This document shows positions 34,566-43,623 of a DNA stretch of 64,000 nucleotides, piece after piece (position 1 is the stretch's first letter; each line of letters begins with the position of its first letter). Source of the stretch: Hyphomicrobiales bacterium (GTDB lineage Bacteria; Pseudomonadota; Alphaproteobacteria; Rhizobiales; Rhizobiaceae); the NCBI GenBank assembly GCA_900472575.1, contig UCIV01000018.1, forward strand, positions 62,001 to 126,000, in the 5' to 3' direction. The position numbers and the translations under genes are program-made. The notes beneath the pieces are model-generated. The model searched no databases and had not been told where the DNA came from. It was given only the letters and a program-made list of their open reading frames with translations.

Positions 34566-36107
34566 ATGAGCTTCTTCGAAAGCCTTCTCGTCCTGATCCT
34601 CGTAGCGATCATGCTCCTGCAGGTGTCGCGGCGGCTGAGGATGCCTTATCCCTCGATGCTGGCGCTGGCGGGCGCGGCCGTGGCGCTCATTCCGGGCACG
34701 CCGGTGATCAACATCGACCCGGCAACCGCACTCGCCTTGTTCATTGCCCCCGCCCTTCTCGATGCAGCCTTCGACTTCCCGCTCGGCACGGCCAAGCGCT
34801 TCTGGCTGCCGCTTGTCGCCTTCGCCATCGGTGGCGTCATCGTTACCGCCGCATCCGTCGCCTGGGTCGGTTCCACCTTTGCCGGCCTGCCGATTGCGGC
34901 GGCCGTGGTGCTCGGCGCGATCGTCGCCCCGCCGGATGCGGCAGCGGCAACAGCAATGCTCTCCGCCGTGTCCATTCCACGCGAAACCGACACGATCCTG
35001 CGCGGCGAAAGCCTGTTCAACGATGCCGCCGCCCTGCTGATCTTTGATGCGGCGCTGGCGATCCAGTCGGCTGGTCATCTCGATACCGAAGTCGGGCTGC
35101 ATCTGGCGCTCGCGGTCCCCGGCGGCATCATCTTCGGCATTCTCGCCGCCCGCCTGATCCGCCGCCTCACTCGGTCCGTCAGCGGCACGCTCGGCGGCAA
35201 TGTCATGCAATTTGCCCAGACCTTTCTGCTCTGGATCATAGCGACACGGCTGCATCTCTCCGCCGTTCTCGCCGTCGTCGCCTGCGGCATGACGCTGGCA
35301 CAGATGTCGGAGGCGCGTTCGTCGGCCCGCATGCGGGTCCAGTCCTATGCGGTCTGGAGCGCCGCCGTCTTCGTGCTCAACGTCATGGCCTTCCTGCTGA
35401 TGGGCATGCAGGCGCGCGCCATCCTGTCCGACATGGAGCCCGGCCATCTGGGCGATGCCATAACCTTCGCCGGTCTTGTCGTCGTCACCGTCATCGTCGT
35501 CAGACTGATCGTCTGCATCGGCTTCAACCGCATCCACGCCTATTACGCCCGTCGCGCCGGCCGGCCCGAACCGGCCACCATGAAACAGGCGGTGCTTGCC
35601 GGCTGGTGCGGCATGCGCGGCCTCGTCACGCTCGCCACAGCCTTTGCCCTGCCGGCAGACTTCCCCCAGCGTGACATGGTCGTACTCGCCGCCTTCGCCG
35701 TCGTTCTTGCAACGCTCGTGGCGCAGGGACTGACACTCATCCCGCTGATAAAATGGCTTGGCCTCGACCGCACGGCAGACAGCCTGCGCGAGGTGACGAA
35801 ACTGCGCGCCCATATCGCCCGGGCCGGTTTCATGAAGCTCGAAACCGCCACCGGCCCGGAAGCCGAGATGCTGCGCAACAATTTCAAGCTGGAAAAGCAC
35901 GGCAACCTGCATGCGGAAGGCGCGACCGCGCTCGCCACCTATCGCCGGCTGGCGCTCGATGCGATCAATGCCCAGCGCGAAGTCCTCGAACAATTGCGCG
36001 AGGACAACAAGCTCACCGTCGACGAATACAATCTCTTCCTCGAGGAGATCGACTGGCGCGAGCTTTCCGTCCTGCCGGAAGAGGATCGCCGGATCCAGGA
36101 AATCTGA
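34566..36107 (+). CDS. CPA1 family Na+/H+ antiporter
   Basis: 513 residues. About 12 membrane segments occupy the first 400 residues, with IVAPPDAAAATAMLSAVSIPRETDTILRGESLFNDAAALLIFD, the ion-binding core of the CPA1 (NhaP) group, where PPDAAA takes the place of the usual TDPVA, and ESLFNDA is the conserved second motif. A cytoplasmic C-terminal tail of about 110 residues is helical and charged (KLETATGPEAEMLRNNFKLE). It should exchange Na+ or K+ for protons at the inner membrane. The AHSA1 gene downstream is convergent. Confidence 0.9.
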   Translation: MSFFESLLVLILVAIMLLQVSRRLRMPYPSMLALAGAAVALIPGTPVINIDPATALALFIAPALLDAAFDFPLGTAKRFWLPLVAFAIGGVIVTAASVAWVGSTFAGLPIAAAVVLGAIVAPPDAAAATAMLSAVSIPRETDTILRGESLFNDAAALLIFDAALAIQSAGHLDTEVGLHLALAVPGGIIFGILAARLIRRLTRSVSGTLGGNVMQFAQTFLLWIIATRLHLSAVLAVVACGMTLAQMSEARSSARMRVQSYAVWSAAVFVLNVMAFLLMGMQARAILSDMEPGHLGDAITFAGLVVVTVIVVRLIVCIGFNRIHAYYARRAGRPEPATMKQAVLAGWCGMRGLVTLATAFALPADFPQRDMVVLAAFAVVLATLVAQGLTLIPLIKWLGLDRTADSLREVTKLRAHIARAGFMKLETATGPEAEMLRNNFKLEKHGNLHAEGATALATYRRLALDAINAQREVLEQLREDNKLTVDEYNLFLEEIDWRELSVLPEEDRRIQEI

Positions 36108-36175
36108 GGCGAACCCGGCGACTGAATCATTTTATCAGCCTGCCGGGATATCCATTTGAAACGACTCCGAATTCC

Positions 36176-36637
36176 TCAGATCATTTTCGCCACCTCAGCC
36201 ATCTGATCAGCAACGATCCCCCAGCCTTCTTCGAAGCCCATTTGCTGATGCGCCTTCATGTCCTCTTCGTTCCAGTGAACCGCAGTCGCGGTATAACGCG
36301 AGCGGCCGCTGCCCAAATCCTCGAATTCAAGAATGCCGGTCATGAACGGCTTTTCCGACGGCACCCATCCGGCGGTATAGGCATCGGTGAACACCAGCTT
36401 GCGGCCCGGCACAATCTCCAGATAGACGCCCGGATTGGGGATTTTCTCGCCGTTCGGACCTTCCATCAGCACGAAACTTTCGCCGCCCGGTCGAAGGTCC
36501 GAGCGCGCTTCGGTGACTTTCCAGGGAAGCGGGCAGAACCACTCGCCGAACCGCTCCGGCGTCGTCCACACCTTGAAGAGCTTTTCGGCGGATACGTCGA
36601 ATTCGCGGGTAAGCTGCAGCGCATAGCTGGCGGTCAT
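36176..36637 (-). CDS. SRPBCC/AHSA1 domain protein
   Basis: 153 residues of the AHSA1 subgroup: LQLTREFDVSAEKLFKVWTTPERFGEWFCPLPWKVTEARSDLRPGG, KLVFTDAYTAGW and the C-terminal EGWGIVADQMAEVAKMI. It is a second, unlinked relative of the protein at 16091, and has no ArsR partner beside it. Ligand and role are unknown. The ATG has AAGGGAG upstream. Confidence 0.85.
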   Translation of the reverse strand: MTASYALQLTREFDVSAEKLFKVWTTPERFGEWFCPLPWKVTEARSDLRPGGESFVLMEGPNGEKIPNPGVYLEIVPGRKLVFTDAYTAGWVPSEKPFMTGILEFEDLGSGRSRYTATAVHWNEEDMKAHQQMGFEEGWGIVADQMAEVAKMI

Positions 36638-36748
36638 GGTTCTGTCTCCCTTCTGAAATCCTGTTCATCGCATCGGATGGTGAACCTAGGACGAAGGAGA
36701 AGACAGGAAACCGACAGGTCGGGAGATTTTTTCTCCGGCCCTCAATGA

Positions 36749-37510
36749 CTATCGCAGATAATGGATATGCGGTCGCGCGTGATGCGGCGAAGTCTCCACC
36801 CGTGCATCGACCGAGAAGACGTCGCGCAGCAGTTCCTGCGTCAGGATCTCTTCCGGCGCACCCGACGCGACGATCCTGCCCTTTTGCATGACGATCAGCC
36901 GGTCGCAGAACATCGCTGCGTGGTTGAGGTCATGCAGCGCGATGATGCTCGTCACCGGCAGACTGGAAACCAGCCGCATAAGGCTGATCTGGTGCTGGAT
37001 GTCGAGATGGTTGGTCGGCTCGTCGAGAATGAGCTCCTGCGGCGATTGCGCCAGCGCACGGGCGATATGTGCCCGCTGCTTCTCGCCACCGGAAAGGCTC
37101 TGCCAACGGTCGTGGCGCTTCTCGATCATGCCGGCACGCTCCAATGCCTGCGCTACCGCATCGTCATCCGCCTTCGACCAGCCGGAAAACATCGAGCGAT
37201 GCGGAAACCGCCCGAGCTTCACCACATCGATGACCTTGAGATTGGAATTGGTCGTCGCATGCTGTTCGACGAAGGCGACACGCTGCGCCATCGCGCGGCG
37301 GCCGATGCTTTTGATATCCCGGCCTTCGAGCGTGACGCTGCCCGAATGCGGCTTCTTCAGCCCTGCAAGCAGCCGTAGAAGCGAAGTTTTGCCGGAACCG
37401 TTCGGCCCCAGAAGCCCGAGCATCTGGCCGGGCTGCGCTTCGAAGGAGACGCTGTCGAGAATGGTCTTGGCACCGATCTTCCAGGTGAGATTTTCGGTCC
37501 TGATGCTCAT
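36749..37510 (-). CDS. Iron-siderophore-type ABC transporter, ATP-binding protein
   Basis: 253 residues of the FepC/FhuC/BtuD class: Walker A GPNGSGKTS, FVEQHATTNSNLKVIDVVKLGRFPH after the Q-loop, signature LSGGEKQR, Walker B LILDEPTNHLD and switch IIALHDLNHAAMF. It drives uptake through the FecCD-type permease encoded upstream; the ATG overlaps that gene's stop by four bases. The substrate could be a ferric siderophore, haem or another metal chelate; no outer membrane receptor gene is nearby. Confidence 0.9.
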   Translation of the reverse strand: MSIRTENLTWKIGAKTILDSVSFEAQPGQMLGLLGPNGSGKTSLLRLLAGLKKPHSGSVTLEGRDIKSIGRRAMAQRVAFVEQHATTNSNLKVIDVVKLGRFPHRSMFSGWSKADDDAVAQALERAGMIEKRHDRWQSLSGGEKQRAHIARALAQSPQELILDEPTNHLDIQHQISLMRLVSSLPVTSIIALHDLNHAAMFCDRLIVMQKGRIVASGAPEEILTQELLRDVFSVDARVETSPHHARPHIHYLR

Positions 37511-38559
37511 GACACCCTCTGGAAACGATAGAGGATAACCGCAAAGAACGGCACGCCGACGAGTGCGGTGACGACACCGATCGGCAGGACCTGCTGCGGG
37601 ATCAGCGCCCTTGAGGCGATATCAGCCAGCACCATGAAGATCGCCCCGACGACCGCACAGGCCGGCAGCAGCCGGATATGCAGCGGCCCGACGACGAACC
37701 GCGCCGCATGCGGCACGACAAGGCCGACGAAACCGATCGTGCCGACCATAGAGACGATCGTCGCCGTCATCATGGCGGTGAGCGCAAAAAGAATGATCCG
37801 CGCCCAGGCGACATTGACGCCGAGCGAGGCTGCCGCCTCATCCCCGAAGGCAAAGGCATCGAGCACCCGCGCATAACACAGGCAGACGATCAGACAGATA
37901 CCGACGACAACCGAGACCAGCATGAATTCCGGCCAGCGCACGCCGCCGAAACTGCCGAGCAGCCAGAACATCACGTCGCGCGCCTGCTGCGCATTGCCGG
38001 ATGTCGTGACGATATAGGAAGTTGCAGCATTGAAAAGCTGCGAGGCTGCGACACCGGCAAGAATGGTGCGATCCGCCCCGCCCCGCGTGCCGTTGGACAA
38101 CAGCGCCACGAAGAAGAAGGCAGCAAAGGCGCCCGCGAATGCACCGGCAGACAACGACACCGTACCGGCACCCAGCCCGAGAATGACGATCGCCACCGCC
38201 CCTGTCGAGGCGCCGGCGGAAATGCCAAGCACATAGGGCTCCGCCAGTGGATTGCGCAGCAGCGACTGCATGATCGCGCCGGACAGAGCCAGTCCCGCGC
38301 CGCAGAAAGCCGCGACCAGCGCGCGGCTGAGACGGTAATCCCAGATCACCGTCTCATGGATGCGGTTGAGTTCGATCGCCGTCCAGCCCAGCCGATTGCT
38401 TATCGCCGCGTAGGTGGTCGACAGCGGGATCGGCAGATCGCCTATCCCGACACTGACACCGACGACCAGCGCGATCGCCGCAAGCGAGACCAGCAACAGT
38501 GCCGAAAACACGACGAACTGCTGGCCCTGGGAATGTATCGAACGGCGATCCTCGCTCAC
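37507..38559 (-). CDS. FecCD family ABC transporter permease
   Basis: 350 residues with about ten membrane segments. The family core RLSRALVAAFCGAGLALSGAIMQSLLRNPLAEPYVLGISAGASTGA and GTIGFVGLVVPHAARFVVG are both visible. It forms the homodimeric inner membrane channel of an importer for metal chelates or corrinoids. It overlaps by four bases the genes on both sides, so the three are a tight operon. Confidence 0.93.
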   Translation of the reverse strand: MSEDRRSIHSQGQQFVVFSALLLVSLAAIALVVGVSVGIGDLPIPLSTTYAAISNRLGWTAIELNRIHETVIWDYRLSRALVAAFCGAGLALSGAIMQSLLRNPLAEPYVLGISAGASTGAVAIVILGLGAGTVSLSAGAFAGAFAAFFFVALLSNGTRGGADRTILAGVAASQLFNAATSYIVTTSGNAQQARDVMFWLLGSFGGVRWPEFMLVSVVVGICLIVCLCYARVLDAFAFGDEAAASLGVNVAWARIILFALTAMMTATIVSMVGTIGFVGLVVPHAARFVVGPLHIRLLPACAVVGAIFMVLADIASRALIPQQVLPIGVVTALVGVPFFAVILYRFQRVS

Positions 38560-39581
38560 TTCAGGAGACCAAGTGCCTTGAGCTGTTCGGCCACCTGTTC
38601 AGCTCCATAAATGGTGCGCACGGTCGGGTTCATCGCCTGACCGTCCATCACAACCAAAGCCTTATTCTTGACGGCCTGGATCTGGCTGACGGCCGGATCG
38701 GTGGTCAGGAACTTGATCTTGGCTTCCGGCTTGTCGAGTTCCCAGCGGTTGCGGTCGAGATTGGCAACGACGATGACGTCGGGATTGGTGGCAATGATGC
38801 TTTCCCAGCCGAGCGTCGGCCATTCCGCTTCGGTCTTGATCGCACTTTCGCCGCCAAGCAAATCGGCGATGAAACCGGACGCACCGTTCTTGCCGCCGAG
38901 ATAGGCGTCAGCGGTCGGCGACGGGCTGGAGAACCAGAAGACGTAGGAGAGCTTCTTGCCGTCCTTGGAAACGCTGGCGCGCAAGTCGGCCTCGCGCTTC
39001 TTGAAATCGTCGATCAGGGCCTGGCCGCGATCCGTAACGTCAAAGATCTGCGAAAGCTCGGAGATTTCCTTGTAGAGCAGGTCCATGTTCCACAGATGCT
39101 CTCGGCTGCCATATTCGTTCTTCACTTTTTCGGTGGAGAGGCATGTGCTCGGCGAGATGTAGGACGGCACGCCGACCTTGTCGAAATCCTCGCGCTTGGC
39201 AACCTTGCTAGTCGGACCGATCAAACTCGGCAGCGCGGCGGCGACGAAATCCGGGTTCTGCGCCAGAATGCTCTCGAAGGTCGGGAATTCGACGGTCAGA
39301 AGCTTGACCTTCGCATTGGCGGCCTCAAGCTGCGGCAGCACCTTGCTCGGCCAGAATGCCGTGCCGACCATCTTGTCCTCGAGGCCGAGCAGCAGCAGGA
39401 TTTCCGCGCTGTTCTGGCCCAGACCGACTGCCCGCTCCGGAGCCTTGTTGAAGGTAACCGATGCACCGCAATTGTCGATCGTCAGTGGATAGGTAGTGGC
39501 GGCATTGGCCGGGCTCATGGCAAGCAGGCTCAGACCCGCGCAGAAGCCGGATACGGCCAGAATGGACTTGGATACAGTCAC
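38556..39581 (-). CDS. Metal-chelate ABC transporter, substrate-binding protein
   Basis: 341 residues. The start is GTG 39581, with AGGAAA eight bases upstream, giving a Sec signal peptide (VSKSILAVSGFCAGLSLLAMSPANA-ATTY). The mature part is a class III (helical-backbone) binding protein: FNKAPERAVGLGQNSAEILLLLGLEDKMVGTAFW, then LVVMDGQAMNPTVRTIYGAEQVAEQL. The pattern differs from FhuD/FepB and is nearer to proteins annotated for iron(III) or corrinoid-like ligands. No cobalamin riboswitch precedes it, so B12 is less likely. Confidence 0.85.
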   Translation of the reverse strand: MTVSKSILAVSGFCAGLSLLAMSPANAATTYPLTIDNCGASVTFNKAPERAVGLGQNSAEILLLLGLEDKMVGTAFWPSKVLPQLEAANAKVKLLTVEFPTFESILAQNPDFVAAALPSLIGPTSKVAKREDFDKVGVPSYISPSTCLSTEKVKNEYGSREHLWNMDLLYKEISELSQIFDVTDRGQALIDDFKKREADLRASVSKDGKKLSYVFWFSSPSPTADAYLGGKNGASGFIADLLGGESAIKTEAEWPTLGWESIIATNPDVIVVANLDRNRWELDKPEAKIKFLTTDPAVSQIQAVKNKALVVMDGQAMNPTVRTIYGAEQVAEQLKALGLLK

Positions 39582-39785
39582 GACGGTGTTTCCTGAGTTA
39601 GTGGCGCGACAATGCGCCCCCGCGCTATATCCACGAGCCGGAATTGAAACAAGACCGTTTTCATCATCTTTTTTACTGCGACACTGCGCCATCCTGACAA
39701 AATGCCGCATCGCCCACTTGTCGCTAAAACATATTTCCCTTATTCACCGCGCCGGGAGGAGCAACAAACAGTTTTGAGGTTCCCG

Positions 39786-41495
39786 TTGCCTTCCAGCAAG
39801 AACACCCCATCCAAAGCCTCTGCAAGCGGTCTCAACCTGAGCCGTCGCCAGCTTCTCGGTTCAGCAGCCGGCGGTGCGGCCGTCGTCAGCACCACTGCAA
39901 TCCCCGCCTGGGCACAGGCAAGCTCCGACAAGACGGTCGACGTCCTTCTCGTCGGCGGCGGCATCATGAGCGCCACGCTCGGCGTGCTTCTCTCCGAACT
40001 TGAGCCGACCTGGCAGATCGAAATGATCGAGCGCCTCGACAACGTGGCGATGGAAAGCTCCAACGGCTGGAACAATGCCGGCACCGGCCACTCCGCTCTT
40101 GCCGAGTTGAACTACACGCCGGAAGATTCGAACGGCAACGTCCAGATCGCCCGCGCCGTCGGCATCAACGAGCAGTTCCAGATCACCCGCCAGTTCCTGG
40201 CGCACCAGATCGATGCCGGCGTTCTGAAGGACCCGCGCTCCTTCATCAACTCCACCCCGCACATGAGCTTTGTCTGGGGTGACGAGAATATCGAATTTCT
40301 CGGCAAGCGCTTCGAAGCGCTGAAGGCGAGCCCGCTGTTTGCCGGCATGCAGTTCTCGACCGATCAGGCAGAGATTGCCAAATGGGTTCCGCTAATGATC
40401 GAAGGCCGCGACCCGGCCCAGAAGCTCGCCGCCACCTGGAGCCCGCTCGGCACCGACGTCAACTTCGGCGAGATCACCACGCAATATGTCGCATCGCTGA
40501 AAAGCCGCGACACGTTCAAACTGCACACCAACTCGGAAGTCACCGCGATCGAGAAGAATGAGGACGGCACCTGGACCGTCTTCTTCGACGATACCAAGAG
40601 CGGTTCGGCCGGTTCGATCAAGGCGAAGTTCGTCTTCCTCGGCGCAGGCGGCGGCGCGCTTCCGCTGCTGCAGATGTCCGGCATTCCGGAAGGCGACGAT
40701 TATGCCGGTTTCCCGGTCGGCGGCTCCTTCCTCGTCTGCGACAATCCGGAAATCGTCAACCAGCACCTCGCCAAGGCCTATGGCCAGGCGGAAACCGGTG
40801 CTCCGCCGATGTCGGTCCCGCATCTCGATACCCGCGTCTTCGACGGCAAGCGCCACATCCTGTTCGGACCTTTCGCCACCTTCTCGACCAAATTCCTCAA
40901 GGACGGTTCGCTGTTCGACCTGCCCTCGACGATCACGCTCGACAACATCTGGCCGATGGCCAAAGTAGGCACCGACGAGTTTGCGCTGGTCCAGTATCTC
41001 GCCGGCCAGCTGATGATGTCCGACGACGACCGTCTGGCCGAACTGCGCAAGTATTTCCCGAACGCCAAGGCTGAAGATTGGCGCTTCTGGCAGGCCGGTC
41101 AGCGCGTCCAGATCATCAAGAAGGATGCAGAAAAGGGCGGCGTGCTGAAGCTCGGCACAGAGATCGTCGCTGCCGAAGACGGCACGATTGCGGCCCTGCT
41201 CGGCGCATCTCCGGGTGCTTCGACCGCAGCGCCGATCATGCTCGACGTGCTGAAGAAGGTCTTTGCCGAAAAGCTCAAGACCCAGGAATGGCAGGACAAG
41301 CTGCACACGATCGTTCCGAGCTACGGCAAGAAGCTCAACGAGAACCCGGACATGCTGGTCCGCGAATGGGCAGCGACCGAAGAGCGCCTGCAGCTCGCCA
41401 TCAAGGCCCCAACGATCGACCCGGCAGCCTACGGCCAGCCGGCAGCGACCGCCCCGGCCGGCGAAGTCAAGAAGGTTCCCGATATCGCCCTCTAA
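39786..41495 (+). CDS. mqo: Malate:quinone oxidoreductase with twin-arginine leader
   Basis: About 569 residues. FAD-dependent membrane enzyme that oxidises malate to oxaloacetate and feeds electrons to quinone. MQO motifs are clear: [66 protein letters not shown] and [19 protein letters not shown]. Ahead of it lies [27 protein letters not shown], a twin-arginine signal. No ATG is well placed: I use TTG 39786 (GAGG six bases upstream); TTG 39774 or ATG 39702 are alternatives. It is divergent from the ABC operon. Confidence 0.9.
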   Translation: MPSSKNTPSKASASGLNLSRRQLLGSAAGGAAVVSTTAIPAWAQASSDKTVDVLLVGGGIMSATLGVLLSELEPTWQIEMIERLDNVAMESSNGWNNAGTGHSALAELNYTPEDSNGNVQIARAVGINEQFQITRQFLAHQIDAGVLKDPRSFINSTPHMSFVWGDENIEFLGKRFEALKASPLFAGMQFSTDQAEIAKWVPLMIEGRDPAQKLAATWSPLGTDVNFGEITTQYVASLKSRDTFKLHTNSEVTAIEKNEDGTWTVFFDDTKSGSAGSIKAKFVFLGAGGGALPLLQMSGIPEGDDYAGFPVGGSFLVCDNPEIVNQHLAKAYGQAETGAPPMSVPHLDTRVFDGKRHILFGPFATFSTKFLKDGSLFDLPSTITLDNIWPMAKVGTDEFALVQYLAGQLMMSDDDRLAELRKYFPNAKAEDWRFWQAGQRVQIIKKDAEKGGVLKLGTEIVAAEDGTIAALLGASPGASTAAPIMLDVLKKVFAEKLKTQEWQDKLHTIVPSYGKKLNENPDMLVREWAATEERLQLAIKAPTIDPAAYGQPAATAPAGEVKKVPDIAL

Positions 41496-41522
41496 GCTGT
41501 GGAATATCTCGAAAGAGACTGG

Positions 41523-41551
41523 AAACGGCTCCGCTCACGCGGGGCCGTTTT
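41523..41551 (+). terminator. Rho-independent terminator of mqo
   Basis: AAACGGCTCCGC (41523-41534), loop TCAC, GCGGGGCCGTTT (41539-41550) with one G-T pair, ending in a run of four Ts. It lies 28 bases after the mqo stop. Confidence 0.88.
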
Positions 41552-41593
41552 GCTTTCTGGCTCCACAACACTACCTTTCACCGCCAGAGACCG

Positions 41594-41914
41594 ATGAACG
41601 ACGCAAGGCGGCCCATGAAGGCGATCCAGTTCGAAGCCGAGGTCATCCACTGGCGTGGCCCCGCCCCTTTTTTCTTCGCCCCGCTCCCGAAGTATGAGGC
41701 CGACGAAATCGCCCGCCTGTCAAAGCTCCTCACCTATGGCTGGGGCATGATCCCGGTAGACGTTAAGATCTCCGGTACCGAATTCTACACGGCACTCTTC
41801 GTCAAGCAGGGCACCTATTTCCTGCCCTTGAAGGATGCCGTGCGCAAGAAGACCGGCATTACCGCCGGCGACATCATCTCGGTCGTGATGACGCTGCGTC
41901 CGCCGAAGCGCTGA
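41594..41914 (+). CDS. DUF1905 domain protein
   Basis: 106 residues: IQFEAEVIHWRGPAPFFFAPLPKYEADEIARLSKLLTYGWGMIPVDVKISGTEFYTALFVKQG and a closing YFLPLKDAVRKKTGITAGDIISVVMTL. This is the small beta-barrel of the DUF1905 family (YdeI-type), whose function is unknown. Two starts are possible, ATG 41594 and ATG 41615; the second has AAGG six bases upstream. It lies between the mqo terminator and a convergent PAP2 gene. Confidence 0.8.
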   Translation: MNDARRPMKAIQFEAEVIHWRGPAPFFFAPLPKYEADEIARLSKLLTYGWGMIPVDVKISGTEFYTALFVKQGTYFLPLKDAVRKKTGITAGDIISVVMTLRPPKR

Positions 41915-41979
41915 ACATCCCACACAGAACCTTTCCGTCGAAGGGACCTTTCGTACAGCTCTGGCACCTTATTCGCCTG

Positions 41980-42738
41980 CTAAGGTCGTGCCCTCGCGAA
42001 GAATTTGTCGATGTCTTTCGCCCGCGCTTCCATCCATCTCCAAATCCAGACCATCGCCAGCATTGTGAAAAGCCAGCCGAAGACGACATCTGAAAGGAAA
42101 TGGGCGCCGAAGAGAACGCGATTAAATGCAATAAACAAAAGACACGGCGTCAGAGCAATCGCCGCGATCCGGCGCAGCTTTGCAGGAACGAGCACCAGAA
42201 GAGAAAGCGCAGCAGCAGCAGCAGCAGCCTCTCCGGATGGGAAGGAGCAGTTACGAACACATGCGGCGGAAAACTGTAATACTGGCGTAAAGTCCGCGTT
42301 CCCGCCGAATTCGACCAAATCTCGAGGACGCGCTCGACCGATTAAGACTTTCAGGATTTCAACAACGATGATCGGGCCAACGAAAAAGCTCAGGAGAACG
42401 AAGAGTGGTTTGTGGGGTTGGCAGAACCGGTATCGTCTTGGCAGGAAGATGTGCAAGCCGATAAGTAGCAGCATTGCAATGATAATGCAGATCAGGCTCT
42501 GGCGGCTGAAATCCCTCAGCCCTTTCAAAACCGGTTGTTCCGTCAGAACGAAGACCGCGCCATTGGCAAACCAGCGCGACACAGCCAGATCGATCGTCGG
42601 AAATATCATGAAAACAAAGCTAACGCAGATTATCGACCTGGCGATGACGGTCAACGCTCGATTGACGCCTGTTTGGGGGGCGTACCGCCACAGGTCATCG
42701 GACGCTACGGACAAGTAGCTGTTTTCTGTTCTTCGCAT
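41980..42738 (-). CDS. PAP2 family membrane phosphatase
   Basis: 252 residues with five to six membrane segments. PAP2 motifs: KVLIGRARPRD (KX6RP), CSFPSGEAAA at residues 164-173 (usually PSGH) and NRVLFGAHFLSDV (SRX5HX3D form). The His of motif 2 is Glu170; some alphaproteobacterial lipid phosphatases share such a change. It may dephosphorylate lipid A, phosphatidylglycerophosphate or undecaprenyl pyrophosphate. A (GCA)6 trinucleotide run (42209-42226) codes for part of the alanine tract right after motif 2. ATG 42738 has GGAGAG six bases upstream. It is divergent from the two-component genes. Confidence 0.85.
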   Translation of the reverse strand: MRRTENSYLSVASDDLWRYAPQTGVNRALTVIARSIICVSFVFMIFPTIDLAVSRWFANGAVFVLTEQPVLKGLRDFSRQSLICIIIAMLLLIGLHIFLPRRYRFCQPHKPLFVLLSFFVGPIIVVEILKVLIGRARPRDLVEFGGNADFTPVLQFSAACVRNCSFPSGEAAAAAAALSLLVLVPAKLRRIAAIALTPCLLFIAFNRVLFGAHFLSDVVFGWLFTMLAMVWIWRWMEARAKDIDKFFARARP

Positions 42739-42817
42739 GCCGGTCTCTCCTGACTGTGGGACAGCGGCTAGGTGGAACCCGAGTGTCAAGAAACGGCGAA
42801 GATCGGATCAAGGACCT

Positions 42818-42880
42818 GTCCGGAATCGGTTATCCGTCCGTCTGAGGATTGTCCGCAATTACGGAAGCCCATATTGTCCG
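42818..42880. promoter_or_regulatory. Repeated GTCCG motifs in the PAP2/two-component promoter region
   Basis: GTCCG occurs at 42818, 42836, 42851 and 42876. The last two are within the eight-base repeat ATTGTCCG (42848-42855, 42873-42880), 25 bases apart. Direct repeats of this kind are typical of OmpR-family response regulator sites; the neighbouring regulator may bind here. Confidence 0.35.
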
Positions 42881-42930
42881 ACGTATTGGCGGCGCAATGT
42901 AAAATAGATGAATGGCCGCAAGGCGTTAAA

Positions 42931-43623
42931 ATGAATAACAATCTTGTTCTCATCGTCGAGGATGAGCCGGCAATAGCAAAGATAATTGAAGGATATCTGC
43001 TGCGTGAGGGCTTCAGAACCGTGCAGGCCGCTGACGGTGAAACCGCCCTGCAGCATCACGCACTTCTGAAGCCAGACATTGTATTGCTAGACGTACGCAT
43101 TCCCAGAATAGACGGGTTTGGTGTGCTGGCCCGCCTTCGACAAACGAGTTCCACGCCGGTCATCATGGTCACGGCTCTTGCAGACGACATTGATCGCTTG
43201 AGCGGATTACATTTGGGTGCCGACGATTACGTTGTGAAACCGTTCAACCCGCAGGAAGTCGTTGCGCGGGTCAAGGCTGTTCTGCGGCGAGTTTTGGGAG
43301 AGCGGCAGGACGCCATTCGCCGTTTCCGTACGATAGAGGTAGATTTCGGCAGCTACGCGGTCTTCATCAACCGGGGCGGGCAGCGTGTCCCCTTGTCCCT
43401 CACGCTCAGCGAATTCCGGATTCTCGCACACATGATCCGTCACCCGACCCAGGCATTCGGACGTGCCGATATCCTTGACGCATGCTTGCCTGAAAGTGAC
43501 GCGCTTGTGCGGACTGTAGACACCCATATTTCCAACCTTCGACGCAAGTTGGAAGAGATCGGAGAAACTGGTTTCTTCCCTGCCGTGCGCGGTGTCGGCT
43601 ATCGTTTATCCGATCCCCAATGA
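42931..43623 (+). CDS. Response regulator, OmpR/BaeR-type
   Basis: 230 residues. The receiver domain has LVLIVEDEPAIAK, the phospho-acceptor Asp54 in VLLDVRIPRIDGF, the Thr of VTALADD and Lys of VVKPF. The C-terminal winged helix has LTLSEFRILAHMIRHPTQAFGRADILDACLP and VDTHISNLRRKLEE. It is nearest to BaeR-like regulators. ATG 42931 follows AAGGCG by eight bases. Its stop overlaps the histidine kinase start (ATGA). The divergent PAP2 gene is a plausible target. Confidence 0.92.
   Translation: MNNNLVLIVEDEPAIAKIIEGYLLREGFRTVQAADGETALQHHALLKPDIVLLDVRIPRIDGFGVLARLRQTSSTPVIMVTALADDIDRLSGLHLGADDYVVKPFNPQEVVARVKAVLRRVLGERQDAIRRFRTIEVDFGSYAVFINRGGQRVPLSLTLSEFRILAHMIRHPTQAFGRADILDACLPESDALVRTVDTHISNLRRKLEEIGETGFFPAVRGVGYRLSDPQ

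Noticed and set aside
34464..35993. 509-codon minus-strand frame opposite the Na+/H+ antiporter
   Set aside because: Low-complexity Gly/Asp/Glu/Arg-rich translation, the typical mirror of a membrane protein gene with G/C in third positions.
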